A stretch of DNA of 64,000 nt, from the NCBI RefSeq assembly GCF_000213655.1, contig NC_015554.1:3286001-3350000 (forward strand), read 5' to 3'. Made by a program: the position numbers and the translations under genes. This DNA comes from Alteromonas naphthalenivorans. GTDB lineage: Bacteria; Pseudomonadota; Gammaproteobacteria; Enterobacterales; Alteromonadaceae. Under the pieces are notes generated by a model. That model ran no database searches and had not been told where the DNA came from. It saw nothing but the letters and a program-made list of their open reading frames with translations. Below are positions 1-10,243 of this stretch, in pieces (within the stretch, counting starts at the first letter, position 1; every line of letters begins with the position of its first letter).

Positions 1-59
1 TGATTGCCCTTAATGTTAAACGCGGTAACTCTACGCTTTACTTATTGATTCGTCAGTAG
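1..59 (+). CDS. degQ: DegQ/DegP-type periplasmic protease, C-terminal fragment (gene begins before the window)
   Basis: Only the last 18 codons and the TAG stop (57-59) are present. The frame reads IALNVKRGNSTLYLLIRQ, which matches the end of the second PDZ domain of DegQ/DegP proteases (usually ALNVxRGxxxxYLLxR). The family degrades or refolds damaged envelope proteins in the periplasm. The next gene is degS, the order known from E. coli (degQ-degS), and this supports the call. A strong terminator follows at 81-108, so degQ is probably transcribed separately from degS. Identity rests on a short tail plus context. Confidence 0.72.
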   Translation, partial: IALNVKRGNSTLYLLIRQ

Positions 60-80
60 TTGTAGCAAACTTATGCATTA

Positions 81-108
81 AAACAGCGCCCATAGGCGCT
101 GTTTTTTT
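81..108 (+). terminator. Rho-independent terminator after degQ
   Basis: A perfect 7-bp stem, CAGCGCC / GGCGCTG (84-90 and 95-101), encloses a CATA loop and is followed by seven T. It sits 22 bp after the preceding stop codon. Confidence 0.9.
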
Positions 109-304
109 GTGCGTAATTTAGTGAAAGTGTGGGTTTGTCGTAAAATGCTTATACCCAATCGGATTAAAGACGACAGATTGACGGATAAGGTGATATCCTT
201 TAACTTAATCAAATAAAAAATACCATTAACACATAGCCTTATTTTGCCATCTATTTTGGCTCAAATTTGTGGGCTGAAGTGCTTTGGCATTAAAAACAAC
301 GTAA
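109..304 (+). promoter_or_regulatory. Intergenic region before degS with a weak promoter candidate
   Basis: No gene is seen here. A possible sigma-70 promoter is TTGACG (178-183), a 17-bp spacer, then TAACTT (201-206). The -35 is good and the -10 is poor. An imperfect palindrome, AAGGTGATATCCTT, lies in the spacer (187-200). The promoter assignment is tentative. Confidence 0.3.
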
Positions 305-1384
305 GTGTGGCTTGTGACTGGCAGCTCGATAGTTAATTTCATCATAAAATCAATATTCCTTGGAACAATAGTAGCCTTGCTTCTGTTGTTTTTACTGCCG
401 GATTTACGTCAAGGTAGCGGCCTGACACAAGGACTTTTCACTGAGCCCTCTGTGAGTGCTAGCCGTGAGAGCTATTTTGCCCCCTTAAGCCGCTCTGCCC
501 CTGCTGTAGTGAATATTTATAGTGTCAGTATCGAGAACGACACTGGGTTGTTTCGTAATCAGCCTAGAGAGCGCGCCAGTTTAGGTTCAGGCGTAATCAT
601 GACCGAAAACGGCTACATTCTTACCTGTCACCATGTGGTAGAAAATGCTGATAGTATTTATGTTGCAGTACAAGACGGAAGAATTCTGGAAGCACAAATA
701 GTTGGTAACGATCCCCTTACCGATTTAGCAGTATTGAAAGTTACTGCAGACAACTTACACATTATTCCCCAAGTTTCTGAGCCAGATATTCATGTAGGTG
801 ATGTGGTAATGGCTATCGGTAACCCCTTCGATTTAGGTCAAACGATTACTCAAGGTATTGTGAGCCGCGCTGGACGCAACGGTCTATCTAACTACGTTGA
901 TTTCATTCAAACCGATGCCGTGCTGAACCAAGGTAATTCGGGCGGTGCACTGGTTGATAGCAACGGTATATTGCTGGGTATTACCAACGCAAATTTCCAG
1001 GTACGTGATTCTCGTAATCGTGTTCGGAATGTAGATGGTATTAACTTCGCGGTACCATACGAACTCGCTAAGCGAGTGATGGACAAAATTATCAATAACG
1101 GCCGTGTTATTCGTGGTCAACTAGGATTTATTGGTGGTGAGTACCGAAATCGCCCTGGAATTGAAGTTACAGCGGTGGCTAACGGTAGCGCTGCTGATGA
1201 AGCTGGCTTGCAACCAGGTGACATTATATTAGCCATTGACGGCATCCGGTTAGAAAGTGCATCTAAAACGTTAGACATGATTGCAGAAACTGCGCCTGGT
1301 ACTACTTTAGAGCTTGAAATTAGCCGTGGTGGTAACCCGCTTACTATTAACGCTTTAGTTGCTGAGCTGCGTGCCCAAGAATAA
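305..1384 (+). CDS. degS: Membrane-anchored site-1 protease DegS (sigma-E stress sensor)
   Basis: A 359-residue S1C serine protease, close to the usual DegS length. It has one N-terminal membrane anchor (about residues 10-31), a trypsin-like domain and a single PDZ domain near the C terminus (about 265-350). The catalytic residues are visible: His110 in TCHHVV, Asp140 in DPLTDLAVLKV and Ser212 in GNSGGAL. A single PDZ plus a retained membrane anchor separates DegS from DegP/DegQ. In known systems DegS senses unfolded porin C termini and starts RseA cleavage, which releases sigma-E. The start is a GTG with no clear Shine-Dalgarno; a second GTG three codons later (314) would give almost the same protein. 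Confidence 0.93.
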   Translation: MWLVTGSSIVNFIIKSIFLGTIVALLLLFLLPDLRQGSGLTQGLFTEPSVSASRESYFAPLSRSAPAVVNIYSVSIENDTGLFRNQPRERASLGSGVIMTENGYILTCHHVVENADSIYVAVQDGRILEAQIVGNDPLTDLAVLKVTADNLHIIPQVSEPDIHVGDVVMAIGNPFDLGQTITQGIVSRAGRNGLSNYVDFIQTDAVLNQGNSGGALVDSNGILLGITNANFQVRDSRNRVRNVDGINFAVPYELAKRVMDKIINNGRVIRGQLGFIGGEYRNRPGIEVTAVANGSAADEAGLQPGDIILAIDGIRLESASKTLDMIAETAPGTTLELEISRGGNPLTINALVAELRAQE

Positions 1385-1436
1385 ATCGCTGTAGCGCAAG
1401 CCTACGCTTACAAGCAAAAGCTTTTGTATCAAGCAC

Positions 1437-1477
1437 AAAAAAGCGCCTTATGATAAATAATCATAAGGCGCTTTTTT
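1437..1477. terminator. Bidirectional terminator between degS and murA
   Basis: A long inverted repeat, AAAAAAGCGCCTTATGAT and its complement, with a short A/T loop. A tracts on one side and T tracts on the other let it work for both convergent genes. Confidence 0.92.
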
Positions 1478-1497
1478 ATGAGCCGTTAATTAGCGCT

Positions 1498-3032
<1,535 letters not shown>

Positions 3033-3076
3033 AACTTACTTCTTTACCTGCTTGTTCTTTACCTAGCTAATTAGGA

Positions 3077-3385
3077 TCATTCTACTGGTAAAAAGCCATC
3101 AACGTCGCTTATTTTAGCCAGTTTACGTAATTTTTCTGGGAGTTCACGCAAGCTAACATTAATACCCTCACGCTTTCCATCCCTAATTGCGTTTAATATC
3201 CAAGCTAATCCAGCACTATCTACTCGCTCAACATCGCCCAAATCTATACAACACGTACCAGCTTTAGCCAATAAAGCGCTTTGCGATGAGGTTAAACTTT
3301 CAAAAAAATTTTTAGACAGGGTGTCACGATCTAAATGACCGTGCACATTGACTTGGGCGTTATCGTTAACCTGAAAAAGGCTCAC
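3077..3385 (-). CDS. mlaB: Phospholipid transport system STAS-domain protein MlaB
   Basis: A 102-residue single-domain STAS protein. The central motif DLGDVERVDSAGLAWIL is typical of STAS domains, with the Ser-Ala-Gly at the expected site. In the Mla system MlaB binds MlaF in the cytoplasm and stabilises the MlaFEDB ABC complex. Its start overlaps the mlaC stop by 4 bp (ATGA-type), which indicates translational coupling. It is the last mla gene in the operon. Confidence 0.92.
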   Translation of the reverse strand: MSLFQVNDNAQVNVHGHLDRDTLSKNFFESLTSSQSALLAKAGTCCIDLGDVERVDSAGLAWILNAIRDGKREGINVSLRELPEKLRKLAKISDVDGFLPVE

Positions 3386-4047
3386 GCACTCTCTCCGTCA
3401 AAATCGATAGGCTCATCTTGGTTTAGCTCTACAGGCTTACCAATCTTATCTCTCATTAGCGCAATCACTGCATCAATACCGTCTTGACGAAGGATAGATT
3501 CAAATTCGCTGCGCTTACTATTTAGCATGCTGATACCTTCAGCTACCATGTCGTATGCTTTCCACTCATTTGTTTTTGAGTCTTTACGTACTTTAAACGC
3601 AATTTTGATTTCTGGGCGTTTAGGATCTTGAACTACAGCGCGAACCGTTACTGATTTTTTATCATCAAAAGACGACTCAGGTTCAAACTGAACCGTTTGG
3701 TTGTTGTAGTAGCCCATTGCAACCGCGTAAGACGTAATAAGATATTGTCTGAATACGGTAATGTATTCACCCATTTTTTCTTGTGGAACCGATTTAAAGT
3801 GCTTGCCCAATACCATGAAAGCAGCAAATTTATAGTCGATATGAGGGACTAGCTCTTCTTCCATAATGGTGCGCAACATTTCAGGATCAGCTTTCACCGC
3901 TTCTTGGTTCGCTTTAATTCTATCGAAGGTTTTAGAAGCAACGCCTTTAACCAACTCATACGGGTTTTGCTCGTTGATTTCTTGAGCTTGCGCCGTTCCC
4001 ACTAAAGAGAACATCAACACGCTCATTATTACCATTAACTTTTTCAA
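3382..4047 (-). CDS. mlaC: Periplasmic phospholipid-binding protein MlaC
   Basis: A 221-residue periplasmic shuttle of the Mla pathway. The N terminus is a clear Sec signal peptide with likely cleavage after AQA (about residue 21). The rest matches the Tol-Tol-Ttg2 (MlaC) family, including the segment IDYKFAAFMVLGKHFK. In the known pathway MlaC carries phospholipids between the outer-membrane MlaA complex and MlaFEDB. It follows mlaD after a 98-bp gap that holds a long-loop hairpin (4082-4117) and overlaps mlaB. mlaA is not in this window. Confidence 0.95.
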   Translation of the reverse strand: MKKLMVIMSVLMFSLVGTAQAQEINEQNPYELVKGVASKTFDRIKANQEAVKADPEMLRTIMEEELVPHIDYKFAAFMVLGKHFKSVPQEKMGEYITVFRQYLITSYAVAMGYYNNQTVQFEPESSFDDKKSVTVRAVVQDPKRPEIKIAFKVRKDSKTNEWKAYDMVAEGISMLNSKRSEFESILRQDGIDAVIALMRDKIGKPVELNQDEPIDFDGESA

Positions 4048-4081
4048 TGCCTATCTCCTGAAACTAAATTCTTATTACAAC

Positions 4082-4117
4082 AGACCTGACAATTCCCTTT
4101 TTGGTTTCATCAGGTCT
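4082..4117 (-). other. Hairpin in the mlaD-mlaC gap
   Basis: A perfect 8-bp inverted repeat, AGACCTGA (4082-4089) and TCAGGTCT (4110-4117), with a 20-nt loop, in the only sizeable gap of the mla operon. No good T tract follows on the minus strand. It is more likely an mRNA stability or processing structure, or a leaky attenuator, than a full terminator. Confidence 0.5.
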
Positions 4118-4145
4118 TTATTAATTCTAATTAACCTTCGTATTC

Positions 4146-4619
4146 TTATTCTTCGTCACTTCCGCGACTAAATAAGAATTGCCCTATCAAATCTTCTAAT
4201 ACCAATGCCGACTTTGTATCTTGCAAATAATCGCCATCTTTTAGGTTTGCTACCCCGTCAAACGAGAAACCTGGCTGGAAGCCAACATATTGCTCACCCA
4301 GCAGGCCAGAGGTCAGTATTGAAACTGAGCTGGTTTCTGGAAAGCCGTCGTAGCTTTTCAAAATCGATAACTCTACTACGGGCGTGAAGTCTTCTTGATC
4401 AAGTGTGATGGAAGAAACTCGACCAACATTCACACCACCGACCTTTACAGATGAGCGTGCTTTCAACCCACCGATGTTGTCGAATTTAGCGTATAGCGTG
4501 TAGGTATCACCATCGCCACCTACCGATTGATTAGCCACTTTTAGTGCCAGCAACATTACCGCACCAATGGTTAATACAACGAACATGCCAACCAATACTT
4601 CAGATTTATATTTATTCAT
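4146..4619 (-). CDS. mlaD: Phospholipid transport MCE-domain protein MlaD
   Basis: A 157-residue MCE protein. A single N-terminal membrane segment (about residues 7-27) precedes the MCE domain, with the typical LYAKFDNIGGLKARSSVKVGGVNVGRV segment (about 42-68, quoted in parts) and LLGEQYVGFQPG near residue 107. Family members form a hexameric ring in the inner-membrane MlaFEDB complex through which lipid passes. It starts 9 bp after mlaE. The length fits short MlaD proteins without a long C-terminal tail. Confidence 0.95.
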   Translation of the reverse strand: MNKYKSEVLVGMFVVLTIGAVMLLALKVANQSVGGDGDTYTLYAKFDNIGGLKARSSVKVGGVNVGRVSSITLDQEDFTPVVELSILKSYDGFPETSSVSILTSGLLGEQYVGFQPGFSFDGVANLKDGDYLQDTKSALVLEDLIGQFLFSRGSDEE

Positions 4620-4628
4620 GACTCAACC

Positions 4629-5405
4629 CTACTCAATGCCAAACATAAGGGCGGTAAGCACGAAGTCCAGCCCTAATACTGCTAATGAAGAATACACTAC
4701 AGTTTCTGTAGTAGCTTTGCTGATCCCTTCCGATGTAGGAATAGAATCGTAACCCTTAAATATGGCTATCCAGGTGACAACCAAGGCAAAAACAAGGCTT
4801 TTAATAATGCCATTTACCACATCTTCGCCCCATTCCACCGTAGACTGCATAATTGACCAATAACTGCCAACATCTACACCTAACCAATCAACGCCCACTA
4901 GGTGACCGCCTAAAATACCGACCGCACTGAATATCAGCGCTAGCATTGGCATCGAAATAATGCCCGCCCAAAAGCGCGGCGCGACAATACGCCTTAGCGG
5001 GTCAACAGCCATCATCTCTAGACTGCTAATTTGCTCAGTTGCTTTCATTAAGCCAATTTCTGCGGTTAGTGCAGAACCCGCTCTACCAGCAAACAATAAT
5101 GCGGTAACTACAGGACCAAGCTCACGTAGCAGCGATAACGCCACCATGGGGCCTAAGCTACCTTCAGCGCCGTAATCAACTAAAATGGTATAGCCTTGCA
5201 GCGCCATTACCATGCCAATAAACAATCCTGACACGATAATAATTAACAAAGACTGAACGCCCACCACATGAACCTGTTTAATGGTAAGCGGAATGTTTTT
5301 TAATCTAGGAAGGGCAAGTAGCGCTCCCATTAACATGTAGGTAGCACGGCCAATGGCAGTTAACTTGCCAATGGTTTTAGCACCTATCGATTGGAAGAAC
5401 TTCAT
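4629..5405 (-). CDS. mlaE: Phospholipid ABC transporter permease MlaE
   Basis: A 258-residue integral membrane permease with about five to six hydrophobic segments. The conserved region contains [19 protein letters not shown] and [19 protein letters not shown], both hallmarks of MlaE/TtgB2 permeases. It pairs with the ATPase MlaF, whose stop overlaps its start by 4 bp. Translational coupling fits equal subunit production for the inner-membrane complex. Confidence 0.96.
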   Translation of the reverse strand: MKFFQSIGAKTIGKLTAIGRATYMLMGALLALPRLKNIPLTIKQVHVVGVQSLLIIIVSGLFIGMVMALQGYTILVDYGAEGSLGPMVALSLLRELGPVVTALLFAGRAGSALTAEIGLMKATEQISSLEMMAVDPLRRIVAPRFWAGIISMPMLALIFSAVGILGGHLVGVDWLGVDVGSYWSIMQSTVEWGEDVVNGIIKSLVFALVVTWIAIFKGYDSIPTSEGISKATTETVVYSSLAVLGLDFVLTALMFGIE

Positions 5406-6202
5406 TTATCCCCTCCGAAAAAGGTATTTTCTATATCCGGAGCAGGGTAATGAAACGGCACAGGGCCATCGGCTTTACCTTTTAGGAACTGCTGAACTAA
5501 CTCTGAGTCGCTTTCTCTAATTTGCTGCGCGGTTCCTTCCCCAATTACCCGTTTGTCTGCCAAAATATAAATATAATCGGCAATAGTGAGCACTTCAGTC
5601 ACGTCGTGGGTTACCACTACGCTCGTTAAGTTTAGTGCGTCGTTAAGCCCTCTGATTAATTTAACCAGTACACCCATTGAAATCGGATCTTGGCCGGCCA
5701 AAGGTTCATCGTACATAATAAGGTCTGGGTCTAACGCAATAGCTCTGGCTAATGCTGCGCGACGTGCCATTCCACCAGAAAGTTCGCTTGGCATGAGTTG
5801 CGCTGCGCCTCTTAGCCCAACAGCCTGTAGCTTTAATGCGACAGTTGTGGCGATAAGATCTTCCGATAACTTGGTGTGTTCACGTAGCGGAAATGCCACA
5901 TTGTCAAAAACTGTCATGTCTGTGAACAAAGCACCACTTTGAAAAAGCATGCTCATTCGACGACGTGCTTGATAAAGCTCTTTACGGCTCATAGCGACAA
6001 CAGAGTCGCCATCAAACTGTATATCACCTTCATCTGGCGTTAATTGCCCGCCAATAAGGCGCAGTAAAGTGGTCTTCCCTATACCACTGGGGCCCATAAC
6101 GGCCGTAATTTTTCCTTTCGGAATGCTCAGCGTAATACCGTCATAAATAACACGGTCTGCGCGTCGAAAGGTTAGGTTGTCTATCTCGACTAAATGGTCC
6201 AT
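5402..6202 (-). CDS. mlaF: Phospholipid ABC transporter ATPase MlaF
   Basis: The ATPase subunit of MlaFEDB. Walker A (GPSGIGKTT), the signature ([15 protein letters not shown]) and Walker B with the following Glu ([13 protein letters not shown]) are all present. The ATG at 6202 (protein begins [12 protein letters not shown], 266 residues) is preferred over a TTG 15 codons upstream because family proteins begin close to this point; neither has a strong Shine-Dalgarno. First gene of the mlaFEDCB-ibaG-murA operon. Its promoter should lie in the 400-bp divergent gap shared with yrbG. Confidence 0.95.
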   Translation of the reverse strand: MDHLVEIDNLTFRRADRVIYDGITLSIPKGKITAVMGPSGIGKTTLLRLIGGQLTPDEGDIQFDGDSVVAMSRKELYQARRRMSMLFQSGALFTDMTVFDNVAFPLREHTKLSEDLIATTVALKLQAVGLRGAAQLMPSELSGGMARRAALARAIALDPDLIMYDEPLAGQDPISMGVLVKLIRGLNDALNLTSVVVTHDVTEVLTIADYIYILADKRVIGEGTAQQIRESDSELVQQFLKGKADGPVPFHYPAPDIENTFFGGDK

Positions 6203-6610
6203 AGCGATTTTATTTATCGACCCTTGAATAATAAGTGATACCAGCAAAGCAAGTAATGACGCACATCACTCACTTCCTATAGATGTAAGGTTTAAGCTAC
6301 TTAAGTCGCCTTTAACGCTAAACTGTTTTCCATAACGGCTTTACATAACAGCTAAAGCCAAGGCAAGTTCTATGCCTTTGAGTACGTTAAATCGATAAAG
6401 TTTACTGAGCAGTGTAATTTAGTGACATTGTACGCTTTTTCAAGCGCGGCACAAAAGCAAAACGTTACAAGTTATGTTCGATTTATTCGAATTTAGAAAA
6501 TTCGAATAATTTTCAATCAGTAAGCACGATCAAAGGGGCACTTAATACCACCTTTGCTAAAATAAGCGATAGTTCCCATAGGCAAATGGCATTGTTTTTG
6601 CGACAATCTT
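6203..6610. promoter_or_regulatory. Divergent intergenic region between mlaF and yrbG
   Basis: No gene is seen. The region must carry promoters for both operons, but no near-consensus sigma-70 promoter stands out. Its clearest feature is two copies of the self-complementary octamer ATTCGAAT at 6485-6492 and 6500-6507, set 15 bp apart in a very A/T-rich stretch. The pair could be an operator or form a hairpin. The yrbG start lies about 100 bp downstream. Confidence 0.4.
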
Positions 6611-7594
6611 GTGAAATTCCTAACTATGCTGGTTGTTGTGCTTTTAAACGTAGTCATTTTTTTAGTTGGACTGATTGTACTTAGCTGGAGTGCAGACCGT
6701 TTTGTTTACGGTGCATCAGCGTTCGCCAAGAATATTGGTATGGCGCCCATGATGATAGGCTTAACCATTGTCGCAATGGGGTCGTCTGCACCTGAAATTG
6801 TGGTGTCAGCCGCGGCATCTATTAACGGTAATATGAATACGGCCGTAGGTAACGCATTAGGCTCAAATATTACTAATATTGCCCTTGTGCTTGGTATTAC
6901 TGCACTAGTCAAACCGCTTCTTGTTGCGTCCTCTACGTTAAAGCGTGAACTCCCTGCTCTGCTTGTTATTACCGTCATTGCCGTGGTTTTTCTTTTCGAT
7001 GGCGAGCTTACTCATCTGGAAGGTATTATCCTTATTAGCCTCTTCGTGATTGTTTTAGGCCTAATGGGCTGGCTATCTATGAAAGTAGATAAAGAAGACC
7101 CGTTAGTAAGTGAGACAACAGATGAAATCCCTAACGATGTGCCCACCTCTTCCGCTGTTTTCTGGATTGTCGTTGGTCTAATACTGTTACCGTTAAGTGC
7201 ACACTTCTTAGTGGGTTCAGCAGTAGAAATAGCCCAATACCTAGGCATGTCAGATTTAGTTATCGGCCTGACCATTATTGCGTTGGGCACAAGTTTACCC
7301 GAACTGGCTGCCAGCATTGCTGGCGTGCTTAAAGGGGAAGATGATTTAGCGTTAGGCAATATTATTGGTTCTAATATTTTTAACTTGCTTGCTGTATTAG
7401 GCATGCCTGGCCTAATAGCGCCTGGCACATTAGACCCCGATGTGTATAACCGCGATATGTTCGTTGTACTCGGGTTAACCCTATTGCTATTTTTGTTTAG
7501 TTTCACCTTAATGGGTAATCGACGAATAAGCCGAAGAAATGGCGGCTTATTGATTGCTTGCTTTATTGGTTATCAATTTTGGCTTTTTGCGTAA
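6611..7594 (+). CDS. yrbG: Calcium/sodium antiporter YrbG
   Basis: A 327-residue inner-membrane exchanger of the CaCA family. Two homologous halves carry the alpha repeats, GSSAPEIVVSAAA in the first and GTSLPELAASIAG in the second, with about ten hydrophobic segments in all. The predicted role is Ca2+/Na+ exchange; the physiological substrate of E. coli YrbG is not firmly known. A GTG at 6611 is taken as start; the in-frame ATG at 6626 is equally possible, and neither has a strong ribosome-binding site. The stop overlaps the kdsD start as TAATG. Confidence 0.93.
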   Translation: MKFLTMLVVVLLNVVIFLVGLIVLSWSADRFVYGASAFAKNIGMAPMMIGLTIVAMGSSAPEIVVSAAASINGNMNTAVGNALGSNITNIALVLGITALVKPLLVASSTLKRELPALLVITVIAVVFLFDGELTHLEGIILISLFVIVLGLMGWLSMKVDKEDPLVSETTDEIPNDVPTSSAVFWIVVGLILLPLSAHFLVGSAVEIAQYLGMSDLVIGLTIIALGTSLPELAASIAGVLKGEDDLALGNIIGSNIFNLLAVLGMPGLIAPGTLDPDVYNRDMFVVLGLTLLLFLFSFTLMGNRRISRRNGGLLIACFIGYQFWLFA

Positions 7595-8568
7595 TGTCAC
7601 AAGAAAATAGCTTCATCACTTCAGCCAAGCGCGTTATAGAGATTGAAGCGCAGGCAATTTCAGCGCTTTCATCGCGTATGAACGATGATTTTGTTACCGC
7701 ATGTAATTTATTACAAAACTGTGTGGGCAAAGTTGTCGTGTGTGGAATGGGTAAATCTGGGCATATCGGGCATAAGATAGCAGCAACGCTTGCCAGTACC
7801 GGAACACCTTCGTTTTTCATGCACCCAGGTGAAGCCAACCATGGCGACTTAGGCATGCTGAGTAAAGGTGATGTGCTACTCGCTATTTCTAATTCTGGTG
7901 AAACCGCAGAGCTAGTCAATTTACTGCCCATTGTGAAGCGGTTAAATGTGCCTGTTATAGCAATGACCAACAGCGTAACCAGTTCATTAGGACAGCACGC
8001 AGACGTGGTGTTGAATATCAGTGTAGAAAAAGAAGCGTGTTCTTTAGGCTTAGCACCTACCTCTAGTACCACCGCTACCTTGGTAATGGGTGACGCCCTT
8101 GCCGTGGCCCTACTTGATCGTAAAGGTTTTACCTCTGACGACTTTGCGCTTTCTCACCCGGGTGGCAGCTTAGGCAGAAAATTACTGCTGAAAGTGAGTG
8201 ACATCATGCTAACTGGTAGCGAATTACCCTTGGTAGACGAAAACGCCTTGGTTGCCGAAGCACTATTGGAGATATCCAAAAAGGGGCTGGGTATGACCGG
8301 GGTTATCGATAGCGATGGTGTTTTAGTCGGAATTTTCACCGATGGTGATTTACGTCGTATTTTAGATGCCCGCATAGACTTGCATACCGCCACGGTTACG
8401 CAGGTGATGACCAAAGGCGGTAAAACAACCATGCCTGAACAACTCGCCGTAGAAGCGCTAAATGTAATGGAAACTCATAAGATAAGTGCGCTTATGGTAA
8501 CGGATGATGCCCGCAAGCCTGTGGGCGCATTCAATATGCACATGCTACTTAAAGCGGGAGTTTTATAA
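7594..8568 (+). CDS. kdsD: D-arabinose 5-phosphate isomerase KdsD
   Basis: Converts ribulose 5-phosphate to arabinose 5-phosphate, the first step of Kdo synthesis for LPS. A 324-residue cytoplasmic protein with an N-terminal SIS domain (GMGKSGHIG at 51-59; STGTPSFFMHPGEANHGD) and two C-terminal CBS domains (about 205-324). The start is the ATG at 7594, overlapping the yrbG stop as TAATG and beginning MSQENSF. A longer frame upstream only reads through the end of yrbG. The stop again overlaps the kdsC ATG. Confidence 0.96.
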   Translation: MSQENSFITSAKRVIEIEAQAISALSSRMNDDFVTACNLLQNCVGKVVVCGMGKSGHIGHKIAATLASTGTPSFFMHPGEANHGDLGMLSKGDVLLAISNSGETAELVNLLPIVKRLNVPVIAMTNSVTSSLGQHADVVLNISVEKEACSLGLAPTSSTTATLVMGDALAVALLDRKGFTSDDFALSHPGGSLGRKLLLKVSDIMLTGSELPLVDENALVAEALLEISKKGLGMTGVIDSDGVLVGIFTDGDLRRILDARIDLHTATVTQVMTKGGKTTMPEQLAVEALNVMETHKISALMVTDDARKPVGAFNMHMLLKAGVL

Positions 8569-9134
8569 TGAACGACACCCAAACAGCCGTAAATACACTT
8601 TATACCGCTATGCCAACGGCGTTGTATTCCTCGTTAAAACAAGTTCGATTATTAGTTTGTGATGTAGACGGTGTGTTTTCAGATGGCCGTATTTACCTTG
8701 GTAATGCTGGCGAAGAGTTAAAAGCATTTCATACCCGTGATGGCTATGGTGTTAAAGCGCTTGTGAATTCAGGTGTGGCAGTGGCGGTTATTACGGGCAG
8801 GCGTTCTGCCATTGTCGAAAATAGAATGAAAGCACTGAATGTCGCACACATTGTGCAGGGTGAAGAAAATAAATCTGACGCCCTTGCTGAACTGATGGCT
8901 CGCTTATCACTTAAGCCCGAGCATGTGGCGGTAGTAGGTGACGATATGCCTGATACGGGCATGTATCCTCACGCTAATGTAAAAATTGCGGTAAAAGACG
9001 CCCACCCTGCGGTTGCACAGCAAGCGAATTGGATCACCACGTTGCCCGGCGGCTTCGGGGCCGTTCGCGAAATATGTGACACCTTGCTTCAAGCAAACGA
9101 CAAGCTACACGGAATTCAAGGTGCTAGCGTATGA
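8568..9134 (+). CDS. kdsC: 3-deoxy-manno-octulosonate-8-phosphatase KdsC
   Basis: A 188-residue HAD-family phosphatase that removes phosphate from Kdo 8-phosphate in the cytoplasm. The catalytic HAD motif is CDVDGVFSDG, with nucleophile Asp32 and acid/base Asp34. The later motifs VITGR and VGDDMPD are also present. It has no cap domain, as expected for the tetrameric KdsC type. It overlaps kdsD by 1 bp and lptC by 4 bp, so it is part of a tightly coupled LPS operon. Confidence 0.96.
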   Translation: MNDTQTAVNTLYTAMPTALYSSLKQVRLLVCDVDGVFSDGRIYLGNAGEELKAFHTRDGYGVKALVNSGVAVAVITGRRSAIVENRMKALNVAHIVQGEENKSDALAELMARLSLKPEHVAVVGDDMPDTGMYPHANVKIAVKDAHPAVAQQANWITTLPGGFGAVREICDTLLQANDKLHGIQGASV

Positions 9135-9709
9135 AGGTATTAGGTTTTGATCGATTAGGCTTAAGTATTTCGGTGTTATTTATATTGGCATCCGCCCTGT
9201 ATATCCCTATTTGGATGGACGAAGACCCTGCTCAGCAATCTGATCAAGGGCCGGACGCATTAAAGCCTGCATATAAAGCCAAAAACCTAACGACCACCTT
9301 ATACAATCAAGAAGGACAGCTAAATCACAAAGTATTTGCAGCGTCGATGGAACATTACGACCAATTGGGCTTTGTTTTATTCCAAAAGCCCAGATATACA
9401 TTGTATACCGACGATGCACAGTCACCGTGGGAAGTTACCGCGACAGAAGGCACTTTGTATAATAACGAATTGATACAGCTAGAAAATAATGTCGTTATTG
9501 AAAACCAAAGTGTCGATGACTTTGTAAGAACAATACGCACAGCGTTTATAGAGATAAACCTGTACACTAAGCAAATGACATCTGATCAGCCCGTGGAAAT
9601 ACGTGGCTTACAATATGTGATTAACAGCAATGGGTTTAACGCTAATTTGCGTACCCAGGAATACGAGTTAATAGACCATGTACAAACCATTTATTCGCCT
9701 AGCCACTAA
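9131..9709 (+). CDS. lptC: LPS export protein LptC
   Basis: A 192-residue bitopic inner-membrane protein with an N-terminal membrane segment (about residues 10-28) and a periplasmic beta-jellyroll domain. LptC passes LPS from LptB2FG to the LptA bridge. The sequence fits the LptC family (for example TATEGTLYNNELIQLENNV and the late IRGLQYVINSNGF). The ATG overlaps kdsC by 4 bp, and the 3' end overlaps lptA by 32 bp. Confidence 0.94.
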   Translation: MKVLGFDRLGLSISVLFILASALYIPIWMDEDPAQQSDQGPDALKPAYKAKNLTTTLYNQEGQLNHKVFAASMEHYDQLGFVLFQKPRYTLYTDDAQSPWEVTATEGTLYNNELIQLENNVVIENQSVDDFVRTIRTAFIEINLYTKQMTSDQPVEIRGLQYVINSNGFNANLRTQEYELIDHVQTIYSPSH

Positions 9710-10241
9710 AGCATTAGCGACTAGCCTCGCTGTTAGCCTATTTGCTACTGCGGCTATAGCGGCTGAAAGCGACTTTAATAAACCGATTAAAGTTGACTCG
9801 AAATCGCAATTTGTTGACGGTAAAAACAAAACCTCATTGTTTAAAGATGATGTACGGATTACTCAAGGTTCTTTGGTGATAAATGCCGATGAAGTTGAAG
9901 TGATTGCCAGCGAAGGTGATGGACGAGAGATATTCGTGGCTCGCGGCAAACCAGCCAGCTATTCGCAAAAACTTGAAGACGGTGCTCCTGTCACAGCGAA
10001 GGCCAACGAAATTCGCTATGAAGTAGTAAATCGAACTATTTCTTTACAAGGAAATGCTGAGCTACAGCAAGACACCAGTAAAGTACAAGGTGATAAGATT
10101 ACCTTCGACATGGTCACTGAACAATTACTTGCAACAGGCGGCGAAGACGGCGAAGGTGGCAGAGTCACTACCGTATTTACCCCTGAGGCAATACGTAAAG
10201 CGTCATCGAATAACGAAGACGATAAGGCGGACGACAACTAA
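9678..10241 (+). CDS. lptA: Periplasmic LPS-binding bridge protein LptA
   Basis: A 187-residue OstA/LptA-domain protein with a Sec signal peptide ending at about residue 28 (ATAAIAA). The mature part shows the repeated beta-strand pattern of the family ([40 protein letters not shown]). LptA polymerises across the periplasm between LptC and LptD. It starts inside lptC (32-bp overlap) and ends 2 bp before lptB. Its partner lptD is at 46515 in this window. Confidence 0.95.
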   Translation: MYKPFIRLATKALATSLAVSLFATAAIAAESDFNKPIKVDSKSQFVDGKNKTSLFKDDVRITQGSLVINADEVEVIASEGDGREIFVARGKPASYSQKLEDGAPVTAKANEIRYEVVNRTISLQGNAELQQDTSKVQGDKITFDMVTEQLLATGGEDGEGGRVTTVFTPEAIRKASSNNEDDKADDN

Positions 10242-10243
10242 TC

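Noticed and set aside
6203..6247. Upstream TTG start for mlaF
   Set aside because: It adds 15 residues not typical of the family; the ATG at 6202 gives the usual N terminus.
7012..8072. Long minus-strand frames inside yrbG and kdsD (164 and 169 codons)
   Set aside because: They are antisense to well-recognised proteins with clear motifs, have no ribosome-binding site and show no recognisable protein character.
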